From positions 19,477,936-19,537,935 of the forward strand of contig CAIIXF020000006.1 of the NCBI GenBank assembly GCA_903813345.2: DNA of 60,000 nt, in the 5' to 3' direction. A program made the position numbers and the translations under genes. Of the stretch, positions 11,801 through 23,600 are shown piece after piece. This DNA comes from Owenia fusiformis (Eukaryota; Annelida; Polychaeta; Sabellida; Oweniidae). Each line of letters begins with the position of its first letter. Position 1 is the stretch's first letter. The notes under the pieces are model-generated. The model searched no databases. It was not told the DNA's origin and worked only from the letters and a program-made list of their open reading frames with translations.

Positions 11801-14655
11801 GTCTTGCGTGTATACATTTGGGAAATTGTTATTCTGATCTTTCTATGGTGCGAGAGTGATAAAAATCTAAATAGTAAGGAAACACCACTGGTAAATCCAG
11901 AATCTCACAAGGGGGGGGGGGCACATTTCAAGTCAGGCTTTTGGGCTCAAACCTTCCCATGCCCAACCCCCCCCCCCCCCTGGATCCATCAGTGAACATT
12001 ATGATCATCATTACCCTTTATCTTTAAGAAGAATAGTCATTCTTAGTGTTAATAACACTTGCTAGGCACTAAGTTGAGATTTTGAAAAATTCAAATCTGG
12101 AGTTTTTGCTTTTTCTTGGAGCTCCTTACCTTTAATATAAGAAATTCTTGCACCTTTTCATTATGACAATGCTTGGCTGCAAAATGGCACTTGATTTGCT
12201 GGGGTAAACCATAATACCCATCAAATTTTCATGTTGATCTTCTCTAACTGATTGTCAAACTTTGCAAATTATGCACTGAATGAAACATGACAATGTGAGG
12301 AACTACCCAGATTATTGACTTTACCTACAATATGCTATATACACTCCCCTCCATAAGTTTGGCAACCTTTTTTCTCTATTGAACTACGTGTTAAAGCCTC
12401 TTTACGTTTGAATTTTTATTTACTTAACCGGCGATGAAATAACTTATGATATTGGCCCGGGTTCGATTCCCGGTTCAGACAAGTTTTTTGTGCGTTATGT
12501 AATTCTGGGTGTTTGACTGAGTGGTTCACGACTCGTATAAAAAGGCTGTGGTGTGTACCTGTATGTCTGTGTACCTGTGCACATAAAAGAAAACAGGGCT
12601 CCTCCAAGGAGGGGTTTCTGGCTCTATCTTCGAGTGTAAAATATGTAACATACGGAAGGTATTGCTCGCCAAATATGGCGGTAACCAAGATATAATAATA
12701 ATAAATAATAATAGGTCGAAAGTTAATGATAAATTTGATGAATTTTTGAAAATTGTCATTCTCATGTAATCCAATGGGAAATGGAGGGTTCGGGGCGAAT
12801 CAGAAATCAGGATATCTTTTCAGTAAAAGATTCAGCAAAAAATATTTTTATATAGAAAATTGAATTGTCTAACTTTTTTGAACACTAAGTTTTTAGTTTA
12901 TTTGATGAATATTAAAGTTACAGCGCTTCAAAGTCATTTTTGAAAATTATTTTTCGCCTCCTGTGTTATTTCAATGGGAGAGGTTTTTTGAAAAACAATT
13001 TTGACTTTAAAGCCCTATAACTTTGTTGAACCTGAAGAAACATATCAATTTTTTGATAAATAAAGTTAGCAAATTCAATTACCTGCCTAACTCGAATTTT
13101 TGCAAGGACTCGGATGGATGAATATTCTGTCATATGACTTGCGGCAAACCTACCATTTCCCATTGGTTAACATGGGAATGTCGATTTTCAAAAATTCATC
13201 ATCAATTTTCGACCTATTGTAATTGAGTAAAAAAATTGAGAAAATTTGGAGGTATTGGAATTAAAGTCAAATAACGTTTCCATCAATATTATAAGTATTT
13301 TCATCGCAGGTTAAGTAAATAAAAATTCAAAGGTAAAGAGGCTTTAACACGTAGTTCAATGGGGGAAAAAGGTTGCCAAACTTATGGAGGGGAGTGTATG
13401 CTATTATCTCACGAAAATCATGTATGCTATAAGGGCCCATTTGAAATAATATTTCAACAAATTGTGATTTTTCAATCATATTAGCGCAATAACATCATGT
13501 TCAACAAATAATATGTGGTAAGTTTAAAACTTTATCATTACATATAAGATCATAAAAATATTATGCATATAACTGGAGATCAAAAGAAATCAACTCCAAA
13601 GTAGCGCTGGGTTAAAAAAAAAATTTCTCATGTTTCATGAATTTATTATTGGACAAAACCCTGCTCTAGGGACACTTCCCCTCACTAGGGGGGGGGGGGG
13701 GGGGGCAGCCCGTCTACTACATTGTATACCATGAACATATACTATTGAAATGCATGTCATTGACATCTTCATCATTGACATATACTGATTGCAAGTCTTC
13801 CAAGAAACCCCTGCTATGCATGGTTGAGTTTTGAACTCCAACAGAAATTTCTCTAGGTCCAAAGTGTATGCCAGAGAACTAAATAATTTTTATTAGAGTA
13901 TTGTGATTGGGCCGATCCTGGATGAATTGTAGAAAGTTCACCGATTGGAATTGTCAGTTAAGGTCAGGGTGCATGTTCGGAATTTTGCTGCAACCCTCAG
14001 TTGAGTCTTTTAGAATATCTGGTAGGAGTTCAATGGGAACTCCAGCTGCCAGGAAATAGTGATATTTCACACTTTCTATTTTTCCAAATTTTCTTTCAAA
14101 GTTTTCAGACAACACAGGAGCTACCATTGACCCGTTTCCAGGTTTACTAAAAGTAGACAATGTAATGATACTTTCCTGAAAAAACCAAGGAAATACATGC
14201 GTGCCTTCATACTTAATTTTGTACCAGAAAATAACATGTGCAGGTATAGCAATTTTTTACCAAAATTCACGGACGTCAAGTAAGTTTCTGGCGAAAGCCA
14301 GAGCATAGATTATTTATAATATATGCTCCAGCTTTCGCCAGAAACGTACTCGACGTCCGTGCCAAAATGGTACTTTCCAGCTGAACCTTAAATTGGTGGA
14401 TTAGAGGGTCGATAGTAATTAAGTCCCTAGTTGATTTCCAGTATGAGATGATACATCAGATAAATGATAACCAGCGACTTGTGTTAGAGACTGAATTTGA
14501 CAGCTGAGTCAGACTGAGTGAATTGATTTTTTATGTGAAACAAAAAAGTCCTCGTATACAGTCGATTTTCGACGCTACCTTCCAAAATTAAGTAATTTCT
14601 GTACTCACCTGTATCTATCGTTATTCGAAGTCGATTTACTAAGTAGTTTACCCAT
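5820..14655 (-). CDS. WDR31: WDR31-type WD-repeat protein, 5' part (three exons)
   Basis: Three minus-strand exons join in frame: exon 1 14655-14609 (47 nt, ends phase 2), exon 2 9609-9462 (148 nt) and exon 3 5894-5820 (75 nt). All have clean splice sites: donors GTGAGT, GTAATT and GTAAGG; acceptors TTTGTTTCAG and GTATTTTCCAG. The protein starts MGKLLSKSTSNNDRYSSM. Gly2 with basic residues and Ser6 is a typical N-myristoylation context, as in vertebrate WDR31 (MGKQQSK). Exon 2 ends PGVCLSGSKDK and exon 3 reads SVLLYDYNTGVVQQVW then NGHDKEVTK, the first WD blade, closely matching WDR31. The remaining blades were not found before the left edge and are probably outside the window. WDR31 proteins are linked to cilia. 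Intron 1 is about 5 kb and repeat-filled; an ETS/NRF1 promoter lies just upstream. Confidence 0.82.
5895..7809. other. WDR31-type intron sequence, nothing recognised
   Basis: Intron 2 sequence, AT-rich, with no coding exon, tandem repeat or transposon end that I could identify. Confidence 0.4.
7810..8670. repeat. 431-bp unit duplicated in tandem, each with a hairpin
   Basis: The unit starting CCATAGTTAGCATGATATTC at 7810 is repeated from 8241 with only scattered changes. Each copy holds the short palindrome CATACGACGTCGTATG. Each also holds a long hairpin whose arms run from the CATCCTATGATTTA side, through GATATCTGCAC, to the tip CTCTCGCTACGCTCGCTCG, and back through GTGCAGATATC to AAATCATAGGATATCC. 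The first copy has an 81-codon open frame (7872-8117) that is probably incidental. Confidence 0.8.
9181..9380. repeat. 28-bp minisatellite, about six to seven units
   Basis: Units of the form AGGGTGAACAGAAGCAACGC followed by AAAGTGGG repeat every 28 bp from about 9213 to 9380, with a more diverged unit before them. The array lies about 80 bp past the exon 2 donor of the WDR31-type gene, in intron 2. The period is not a multiple of three, so open frames across it are artefacts. Confidence 0.85.
10138..10250 (+). repeat. 30-bp satellite, left block (about 3.5 units)
   Basis: The unit is ATATGCAAGTATTGCAATTA followed by TATGGGATGT (30 bp). The first unit is diverged and the third carries the variants GGGATATA and TTACAATT. 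The block stops exactly at the TA flanking the inserted element at 10251. Confidence 0.9.
10251..11303. mobile_element. Mariner-type element inserted in the 30-bp satellite
   Basis: Terminal inverted repeats of about 200 bp start CCAGGTCGTTCAATAAGTTC and end with the same inverted (GAACGACCTGG). A TA dinucleotide lies directly outside each end, the hallmark target duplication of Tc1/mariner elements. A decayed transposase C-terminus lies inside on the minus strand. Confidence 0.85.
10565..10870 (-). pseudogene. Decayed mariner-type transposase, C-terminal part
   Basis: Reading the minus strand gives DFAVFTRMKDQLRG, then ALYGTMKLLSTAVQIAFQT and finally RQWVKCKRLCIKHEGEYF before a stop. This matches the usual end of IS630/Tc1/mariner transposases, where the third catalytic residue is followed by an L(R/K)G segment and an R.C...GEY tail. 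An in-frame stop interrupts the frame further upstream and the N-terminal half is missing, so the copy is dead. Confidence 0.65.
11304..11573 (+). repeat. 30-bp satellite, right block (nine units)
   Basis: Nine near-identical 30-bp units resume directly after the inserted element. The third unit here carries the same GGGATATA/TTACAATT variants as the third unit on the left side. Because 30 is divisible by three, several frames stay open (for example NYMGCICKYC repeats); these are not genes. Confidence 0.9.
12343..13396. mobile_element. TIR element, copy 1 (cactcccctcc family)
   Basis: The ends are CACTCCCCTCCATAAGTTTG and its inverse, flanked by TA. The inverted arms extend at least 80 bp through ACTACGTGTTAAAGCCTCTT and the ACTTAACCGGCGATGAAA segment. 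It is related to 16252-17069 and to a lone end at about 43345-43397. No transposase is seen; the extra length relative to copy 2 is the SINE at 12453-12712. Confidence 0.8.
12453..12712 (+). repeat. tRNA-derived SINE, 5'-truncated, nested in TIR element
   Basis: The insert starts with a tRNA T-arm (CCCGGGTTCGATTCCCGG, a strong RNA polymerase III B box). It continues with a body including TGACTGAGTGGTTCACGACT and a GC-rich hairpin (CTCCTCCAAGGAGGGG), and ends in an (AAT)n tail. Comparison with the uninterrupted copy at 16252-17069 shows that this block is foreign. No A box or tRNA 5' half is present, so it is not a functional tRNA gene. Confidence 0.7.
13952..14169 (-). other. Unassigned 72-codon open frame with an acceptor-like start
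   Basis: After a TTTTTTCAG acceptor-like sequence, a minus-strand frame encodes a segment with SENFERKFGKIESVKYHYF and AAGVPIELLPDILKDSTEG before a stop. The composition looks protein-like, but its phase does not fit exon 1 of the WDR31-type gene in whose intron it lies. It could be an exon of an unrecognised gene or transposon residue. Confidence 0.2.
14268..14361. repeat. Short palindromic repeat of about 94 bp
   Basis: CACGGACGTC and TTTCTGGCGAAAGC on the left are matched inverted by GCTTTCGCCAGAAACGTA and GACGTCCGTG on the right around an AT-rich loop. It resembles a small hairpin MITE. Confidence 0.65.
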
Positions 14656-14728
14656 TCTTATTGCCTAAATATTAAGAAAATGTCATGAAGCTGACCGAAA
14701 ACATTTGTTTTCAAACAAACCGCCTGCA

Positions 14729-14755
14729 ACCGGAAGTTATAATAGCGCATGCGCA
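14729..14755. promoter_or_regulatory. ETS and NRF1 motifs, core promoter of the WDR31-type gene
   Basis: ACCGGAAGT (14729-14737) is a consensus ETS/GABP site and GCGCATGCGCA (14745-14755) a near-perfect NRF1 site. They lie 75-100 bp upstream of the leftward start codon at 14655. This pairing is typical of TATA-less housekeeping promoters, which are often bidirectional; no rightward partner exon was identified. Confidence 0.6.
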
Positions 14756-14763
14756 GTACCAAT

Positions 14764-16250
14764 TCAAAACAAACTAAAAGGATGAGTTTCACTTTGTATT
14801 ATTATTGCCTCCAAAATGAGATTTTTATTTTTTACCCTTATGTCAATAGTAGCATCAGGCTTACTCGTGTCTCTTACCAAATTACTGTGGCCGAATAACT
14901 TGATGATAAGGTAACAGTTTCGGGCACTTGGCCAGATCGTTTTGGAGTAAGCCTACGGTCTACTGGGGCTCAAAGACTATGATTCAGGAATATTTATTGA
15001 ACTAGTCTACTGATCCTACTTCAAAATAATCTGGCCGGGATCTATGACATCGAGCTACTAAATCAATCACGAGTATTTACATCTATGGGCTCCAATGGGC
15101 TGCCACTTAGTTTCAATGAAGAACGAATGAGAAATGTTCAAGTTGTCACTTATTTCAGGGATTTAATAAGATATAATTTGCATAGCCTACGTTTTCGAGT
15201 TCTTCGGCCATTTCACAAATCTATAATTTAGATTTATTTTGAAAATACTCCTTAAGGCCCACATTGCGTATTTTCAATGCTTTTTGGCAAAATAAAGACT
15301 TTTACTTGAATTTTATAGAATGTCACTTGATAAGAACCTTTTAATTTGACACCATACATTCGTTTTTATAGAAGTGTCGCCATCTTTTAAATCAAAAGTA
15401 ATGTAAAACATGCACTTTGTCTAGCATGTGCATGCACTACTACTGATCTCTGAACTTCAAATGTTTTTTTCTATGTGATTTATTTTTTGGTTCAATATTA
15501 AAGCAAATCAAACTTCGGTTTCACATTTCAGAGAGTGTGTGAGTAGCTTGTCCGAAAATATGCTAATATCAAAATGTTAAAGCTCACTTCAGTCTTTATT
15601 GAAAGGTGAGCAAGTGTTTAGGTTTTTCTTCCACCATTATATCTATTATCTTGGGTAAACATTACTTGTAGCAAACAACTTTCTTACAAACTTTTTTACT
15701 TGTGCCTTATAATGCAGTTCTGCAAAGCCGCAGACATGTGTATGTTAAATGTTAGTTAAATATAGAAATAAATCATTTATAAAAAACGGCCCTCAAAACT
15801 AAATTTTAAGTTGTTGGTATTTTCTTATCTGTCAATCATCGCGCACTTCGATGTTTCACTTTATCAATAGGTTATGGTTTAAATTTTCCAAGTGTTTTAT
15901 ACTTATCTACAGACTATCTTCTGGGACTCAGTGGTCAAAAATAATGTTGAGAGTGGGGCAAGGCGAAGGCGGCCCACCTTCTGTTACATGGGTTTTAAAA
16001 CCTAGATTAATTAATTACAGGACTCGTCCACGCACATAAATCTCAGACGTTCAAACATGAGACAGATAAAGTATTCTTAACCCCTACGGCCATAATCCTC
16101 GTCATTTGATATGTGTCGGAAGGAAATAAGGTACAAATCAAATGTTAAAAAGTTTTATTTTAAAGTCAATTGTTCTTGTACATTAATATTTTAGTATGTT
16201 ATAACCTTTGTGGGCCGTTTTGCCCGACAGTCCTGTGAATTTTTAAATAT
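14764..16250. other. Intergenic stretch, nothing recognised
   Basis: No exon, repeat array or transposon end was identified between the WDR31-type promoter and the TIR element at 16252. A 62-codon frame at 15851-16039 has no coding features I trust. Confidence 0.4.
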
Positions 16251-16251
16251 A

Positions 16252-17069
16252 CACTACCCTCTATAAGTTTTGCAATATTAGCTCCCCATTGCACTACGTG
16301 TTAAAGCCTCTTTACCTTTGAATTTATATTCACTTAACCTGCGATGAAAATACTTATACTATTGATGGAAACGTAATTTGACTTCATTTCCAATACTTCC
16401 GAATTTTCTCAATATTTTCCTCAATTACAATACGTCGAATATTGATGATAAATTTGATGAATTTTTGATACGTTTCTTCAGGTTTTACAAAGTTATAGGA
16501 CTTTAAAGTCAAAATTGTTTTTCAAAAAACCTCTCCCATTGAAATAACACAGGAGGCGAAAAATGACTTTGAAGTTCTGTAACTTTAGTATTCACCAAGT
16601 AAACTAAACACTTGTGTCCTGGTCACATTTGCTCCGATTGTCACTACGGCGCCCGGCCGAATGAGTATTTTGTTCAAAATTGAATATAATATTGAACAAA
16701 ACACTCAATCGGCCGGGCGCCGGCCGATGTATCGGAACATATGTGACCCAGATTAGTGTACAAAAAATCTTTTACCTGATTTCTGATTTGCTGATTCCTG
16801 ATTTCTGATTTGCCCCGAACTCACCATTTCCCAAAGGTTTACATTGGAATGACGATTTTCAAAAATTCATCAAATTTATCATCAATTTTCCACCTATTGT
16901 AATTTAGGAAAAAATTGGGAAAATTTGGAGATATTGGAAATAAAGTCAAGTTACGTTTCCACCAAGTTATTTTCATCGCAGGTTGAGTGAATAAAAATCA
17001 AACGTAAAGAGGCTTTAACACGTAGTTCAATGGAGGAGCTAAAGGTTGCCAAACTTATGGAGGGGAGTG
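16252..17069. mobile_element. TIR element, copy 2 (cactcccctcc family)
   Basis: The right end is identical to copy 1 (CTTATGGAGGGGAGTG) and flanked by TA; the left end is slightly changed (CACTACCCTCTATAAG). Arms share ACTACGTGTTAAAGCCTCTT and the GCGATGAAAATACTTA segment. A separate palindromic MITE is nested at 16619-16751. Confidence 0.8.
16619..16751. repeat. Palindromic MITE, copy 1, nested
   Basis: The arms start CTGGTCACATTTGCTCCGAT and end with the approximate inverse. The centre holds GAGTATTTTGTTCAAAATTG facing its inverse, and GGCGCCCGGCCGA facing TCGGCCGGGCGCC. The same family recurs at 31707-31831. Confidence 0.75.
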
Positions 17070-17468
17070 TAGGTCATTTTGATTTTCCTAATATTTGAAG
17101 CTCGAAATTTTGACAAATAAAGGTTAAATATGCATACTCTATGTAAGATGTTAATTCAAAACGATCGGCTCTATTGTTGCCGGAATTTTTCAGAGACTTG
17201 TGGTGGGAAGGGTAATTTGCAAAACAAGAGAATGAAAAGAAGAATTGCTTCTTACATAATATAAGGCAAGACGCTGCTAGGTTGAAAAAGAGCGGTCGAG
17301 AAAAAAGCTATCAATGAAAAATGCGATGTAATGATCTTAAGAATCCCTCATTGAAAATTTCCGAAAAATGGTAGTTCGTCATACTACCAATCCTTTGAAA
17401 TAAAAGATAGATCCATTTCTTAAAACCTGGAAAGGCTTGATAGGCCTGTGTCGTCAAGAGTTCATTAT

Positions 17469-17476
17469 TGACGTCA
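17469..17476. promoter_or_regulatory. Consensus CRE upstream of the PACSIN-type gene
   Basis: TGACGTCA, the full CREB/ATF palindrome, lies about 140 bp upstream of the start codon at 17617. The position suits a proximal promoter, but the transcription start is not visible. Confidence 0.4.
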
Positions 17477-17616
17477 CTCAAGTAATCTCCACGGCAATCT
17501 AAAAGTGTGAAAATAGAAACGAAAACTTAAAACTAAATGAAACTGCAAACTGATGCGGTGAAATCAATTGATTTTACGCGAACAGATCTGGGATTTGCCA
17601 CATCCCATTGTCAAAT

Positions 17617-20600
17617 ATGGCAACTTCATCGCCGCGTAGGAGCAAGAGCAAGTCATTTTATTCTAGTAAAAACAATTTTTGGAGTATTGGAGGATATAAC
17701 ATTGCTCTTAAACGTCTAGAGAATGGAAAAGAGTACGTACATTAATTAACATGAAACCTATACATGTATAAAAAGCCGGCGATGGTAATTCCTAAGTTGA
17801 TACAGTGTCTTTATGATAATCTCCAGGTGAAGCAAATCCTACGAACAAAACTATATCTTCACACATAGGCTACATCATATTGTAAAATATATTCATACAA
17901 TGTAGACATTGAAATTAGTTTGTCCAAATCTCTTTAATTTATTGTTTTACTTATTGCACTGTATTTATGGCATTTTTCGGGTGGGAGGGGCAAATAATTG
18001 AAATACAAAATAGGGTGAGGTATTTTCTTCACAATAACAAGATGATCATTAAGACAGCATGGTTAACTTATCACCTTCATAATTTATCTTTAATTAAATA
18101 AAATAATTAAATCCAAAAATAGACGCATTGGCTTTATCATTGTGTTTTACATTCACTTTAATTTGAGCTCCAGAAATGTGAACTAATGAAAAAACGACTT
18201 CAAAAGTAATTGTGATGTTTATATCCCAGGTACCTTAGCGGACAATATTGCCGTTTTCGGAAACTAGGGGTGCGCGTAAAATCCATACTGAATGGATGAT
18301 CGATCGCTTATCCATCGCTACCCGAATATTCATTCTCTCCTTTATTCGTCGTTCTATATTTTGTTCACAGGCTTTGCCATGACCTTCAAGTAATGTTGGA
18401 CGAACGAGCAGCAATAGAAGAAAAATATGCAGCAAAGTTGAAATCTTGGAGCAACCAATGGTACACTAAAATTCAAAGTAGTAAGCTCTACGGTTTTTTG
18501 AACGATTTCACACTGTTTTATAAAGCAATGTCAATTAAGATAAATACAATGACCAGTCTGAATTAACACAAACTGACCACACAGTCACATTTCCACACGT
18601 TTCCACAGTAAATCACGGAGAACACCAATATATTGTATTAGTCATCATGATAAACCACATCCTCCGATCACAGGGCTTCAAAATCCAGAATACTTCTTTC
18701 TTTTTACGGATTCTGGACACCTGCTTAGGAGGATGGATAAACCATGACATCTCAATTCTTCTCAGCCCTGAGATGTTTCAGGTGTATTAGTAGATATGTA
18801 TCACAGGCAGTAAATTCGATGATAGGACAAAACATATTATTTGTGAAGTTTTGGCTGGTTCTGAGTCCACAGCGTAACGCGAGGAAGACACTTTTGCATC
18901 CACATATTGACTCGATGTACTACAAAGAACGCGACTATCTTTGGCAAATTAGACACTTGTTTCTTTCAGATGGGGAGTATGGTTCATCTAAAGTTGTCTG
19001 GTTAGAGGCGTTAAAGGAAGGGAAGATGACATCAAATAAACATTCTAATTACCACATCAAAATAAAGGAGACGTCTGCTAAAGTTCACAGGTTTACTATT
19101 ATCATCATTCTATAAAAGAGAAAGAGAGAGAGAGATATAGAAGAGAGATTAATTTGCCGAGTTTATCCTCTTACTGTTTCAGATATTATGCATATGGCAT
19201 GGAATTCTCAATGTAATAATTAATGTAAATTGTGTCTTTGCGAAACATTCCCCGTTATTCTCCCCGTTTCGTCTCTCTAAGCCTGTAACTTTAACATTTA
19301 ATTAACACATCTTTCACTGTTTTCTCAATTATAACTAGATACGTACAGGGTGAATTTAAAGGGGCAACAAGGACTGTAGAGAGAAAATACGAAAATTTTT
19401 ATTTTTTCTGAGCTATCAGGTCAATATTTGGCTTAACACCTTTTTTGACATACCTATTTTCTTAAAATGTATGTATAAACTATCAATTTCAGCATTAAGA
19501 AGTGTAAATTCAGTTCAAAGCTTCTATAAAGGGAGCCCCACTTATAGATTTTTAGGATCCACCACGTTTCAGGAGGAATATCAGCTGAAATAATGCTCAT
19601 CCAGGGTTTTCTTTGTAGATAATGAAAATATATGTTAGTCTTGATAAAATATCCAAACTAAATATATTTTGACACTGGTCGATGATTGTTGAATGGTCCC
19701 CTGCACTAATTGTTGCACCTTTAATTTTTTACGAAAGGATATACCGATATCCATCCTTCAAGCCGGTGTACAAAAACGGCCATTGCTTCTACTTGATTGT
19801 TCTAAATCCAAACACCTTTTTAAATATGACTTACTAGATATGGTGCTGCCTTTAATATTCTACAGGGTCTCTCACCGATTTACTTTTTAGCTGGAGGAAA
19901 TCTATATATCAGAAGAGTGGTACGTTGCAAAGTACTTATAAGATAGTTGACCAAATTAAAGAGAGGTTTAAAGCAGCCGAAAAACAACATAAGAAAACAA
20001 TGGATTCATTGAAAGGTACACAATGAAGCATGAATAACAGGAATAACCATACGTATATGGCCAATTTCGACAAAATCCATTTAAATTATATGTAATTCCT
20101 TTAAAATACCAACAACCTAGGGTGATTCCGCCCAGTGTATTTTCCTTCACTTGATTGTGCTATATTGGAATGACTATATACAGGGTGTCCAAAAAAAACA
20201 GGACCGTAAGAAAGTTGAATAACTCGGTCAATTTTGAATTATTTAGTTCATCCAATGTGAATTTTGTTGTGAAAGTTTGATAATAATCTACTTATTGAGT
20301 CAAAAACTACAGCTCCTTACAAAACATGCCCCAAATGTGCAAATCTCATCTCTATGCACAATTCAATCCGGCGAACAAAGCTGTTGATGATCCTCCTACA
20401 CACATGTCTTTCTGAATTGACAAGTTTGTTCCAAGAACAATTGCTACTGGGGCTTACATCCTCCTGATGAAGTGTTACAGCATCCATTGCATTCTGAACA
20501 ATGCACTCCCTGGGTGGCAATGAGGAAACATGGAATCATCAGTCCCTTTTGGTTCGAAGGTGACTGGGGACTTGCTATCACCATGAACAAGGACCAGTAA

Positions 20601-23600
20601 GTTCTCACCAAGTTTTGGAGGTCACTAAGCACCAGAAGGGACATATAAGGAGATAACTAAGCAGTGGTTTCAACAAGCCAATACCACCTCAACACTGCAA
20701 ATGATATGCTGAAACGGTTTAGGCAATGCTTTGGTGGTCAGCTCATCAGTTGCAGAACGCAAACTATATGGGCAGCTCATTCGCCTGATCTAAATCCCCC
20801 AAATTTTCATCTTTGAGGATTTCTCAAAGCCAATGTGTATACTGACAGGCCCCTAACAATCTTAAGAGGGCAATAACTACCCCAATATTTACCATCCACA
20901 TTAATGTGTATAGGTAAGGGTCATTAACAACTTTGTTCGCAGGATTCGTTTGTGCATAGAGAGAAGTGCTCACTTTGAGCATGTTTTGTAAAGGACTGTT
21001 GTTTTTGACACAATAAACAGATTATCATCAAACATTCAGAACAAAATTCCCATTGAATGAACTAAATAATTTCCAAATTTCAAGGCAAAATATGCAAAAT
21101 TGACAGAGTTTCTTACGGTCTTGGTTTTTTGGACACCCTGTACGTTCTACATACTTTTTGACATTTTTAGTACGTTTACGACATTGTTATCATCAAACTT
21201 CCTTTTATTAAATTCTCCTCGACAGGACTTTGGAAAACTTACCATGACGTCGAGACAGAATTCCAGAGAACTAAAGATAAGTACAACGCTGCCATGGCAA
21301 AACATGATACTGAAGGAACTGCTAGATATGAGAAACGTGCTAATGATAGTGTAAAACACGGCGAAGGCCTAATCAGAGAGATGCAGCAAGTAATGGTGGT
21401 CTTAGAGACAGGTATTAATTGGAGTGTCTATGTGGTTATTTCATCTACATTACTTGTTTTCTGGATTTAGATATTACACCTTTTACTCGTTGGACTCAAG
21501 TTTGTGCTAGATGTCATGAAAAACTCCAAGAAAAATGATGCATCATACATCATAGAACCATATAAAGGAAAGGGGTCTACCTGTAAACCTTATTCAAATT
21601 GACCCCTCTTATTTAATAGTTCCAACATTTCCTTTCTAATAGATATGATACAGGCCGACCTACTATTTTTGCCACAGGTGTAACTATTTTATTCTGAAGA
21701 GTTCTCATACCTAAACTAGAACATGAGTTGTCACGTAACATCGGAGGTATTCTGTTTTTATTTCGAAGATAAAGGGGAGAATATATTTATTTGACAACCT
21801 GTATGTTAACAGGCAAAGAGAAGTACATGAAGAACATGAGTGACCAATACCAGTTGACGGATGACGAGGAGATGAAGAGAAAAGATTTCTTTAAGAAACA
21901 ACTGATGAACTACCTCCAACACTTTCAGAACCAGTAAGCCATCATTTCACGAATTCTACACGTAATCGCTCTATAAGAGACATATAATAAATAGCGAATT
22001 GCTGTATTTTATTATAGAGAAAATATTATCTAAACTTATGACCTAATTTACAATCGCAGAAAAGCTAAAATATATTTTGAATGATATGGTGAATTAAAAA
22101 AACATTTTTGAAGCAAACAGTCACATATACCAAGATCTATTTGCCGCACTTCTTATCTAGGCGAGGGGCGGATAGGGGTAATATGCTGAAATCTATTGAT
22201 GACATATTTAATCCAAAAACTGACGTTATAAACTGGTCCTTGCAACATGGCCCAGGACAGGACATTGAAGGTGTATGGCCGGTAATACCAGTAAGTATTA
22301 ACGATGAAGAATCCATGGTGGTTGTGTTTTGGAAATGGATAAACACAAGGAGCACACGCGTCTCGAACTCGCAACCTCGTGGTTACGGCGCCCAATCGCC
22401 TAGCTCGAACGTGCCTGCGCTCAAGCCCTCTCGGGTTCGGGGTTTATTTTCTTATTTTTGACATCCTTTGTATAACAGCCTAGGGAATAATTGAATTGAC
22501 GCATTGAAAGATAAATCTTGATAAGTGGATAATGCCTGAACCTTACATCACAGGCTGGTATCGAAATATTTGTCCACTGTGACGGAGCATGATAATTTTC
22601 ATTAAAACACTAAGAATACTTCACGATTTATTTTTTAACTCATATGTTTCGTTATACCATACAAAATTACTTACTCCATGCAATGGATATATCATTTGCG
22701 GGTAACTTTCACTTCTGTTTGAAATACAATTACGTTGGGAAGAAAAGCTATTGAAAATGGCGCCGGAGTATCATACTTCAAAATGTACCATTTCTTGTTT
22801 AACTTTCTAATGGCACGATATAGTGACACGATAATATTTACACATGGTTTCAGCATAATTATGAAGGTATAAATGAGATGTTGATGTATTTGGTCTTTTT
22901 AATTCTTTTATAAAAAATAATGTTTCATTTTTTTGTCCGCTGTGACGGAGCAGTTGCAAATGTGAACTGTGAAAATGCTCCGTCACAGCGGACAAAAAAT
23001 ATTAATATTATTTTTTATAAAAAAATTAAAAAGATCCAATGCATTAATATCTCATTAATACATTCAGATTTATGCTGAAAACATATGTTAATATTATCGT
23101 GTCACTATATCATGCCATTAAAAAGTTAAAAAAGAATTGGTACATTTTAGAGTTTGATACTCTGGCGCCGTTTTCAATAGATTTTACTCCAAGCGTTATT
23201 GGACTTCAAACAGAAGTGAAGGTTACACGCAAATGATATATCCATTGTATGGAGTAAGAAATTATCTTTGATATAACGAAACATATGTGTTAAAAAATAA
23301 ATCGTGAAGCATTCTTAATGTTTTTATGAAAAATAGCATGCTCCGTCACTGCGGACAAATCTTTCGATACCAGCCTGTGTACATTGTCTGCCATGTCTAT
23401 TTTCTAAAAATCCATCGTCCATATATATCTAATCTTATTCCATATATGATTATGGTCCCCCCTTGTCCCACCACTACCGGTCCTAACTTATCCAAAAGGG
23501 CTTTCGTATTATCTCCTTTATGTTCTATTATCTCTTTGGTTATTGGCGAGATGTATTTGTTCATAATTATTTGCATCAAATAAATTAATATAGGATAACC

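Noticed and set aside
12431-12482. tRNA gene
   Set aside because: Only a T-arm and B box are present; no acceptor stem, D-arm or anticodon arm. It is the tail half of a SINE head.
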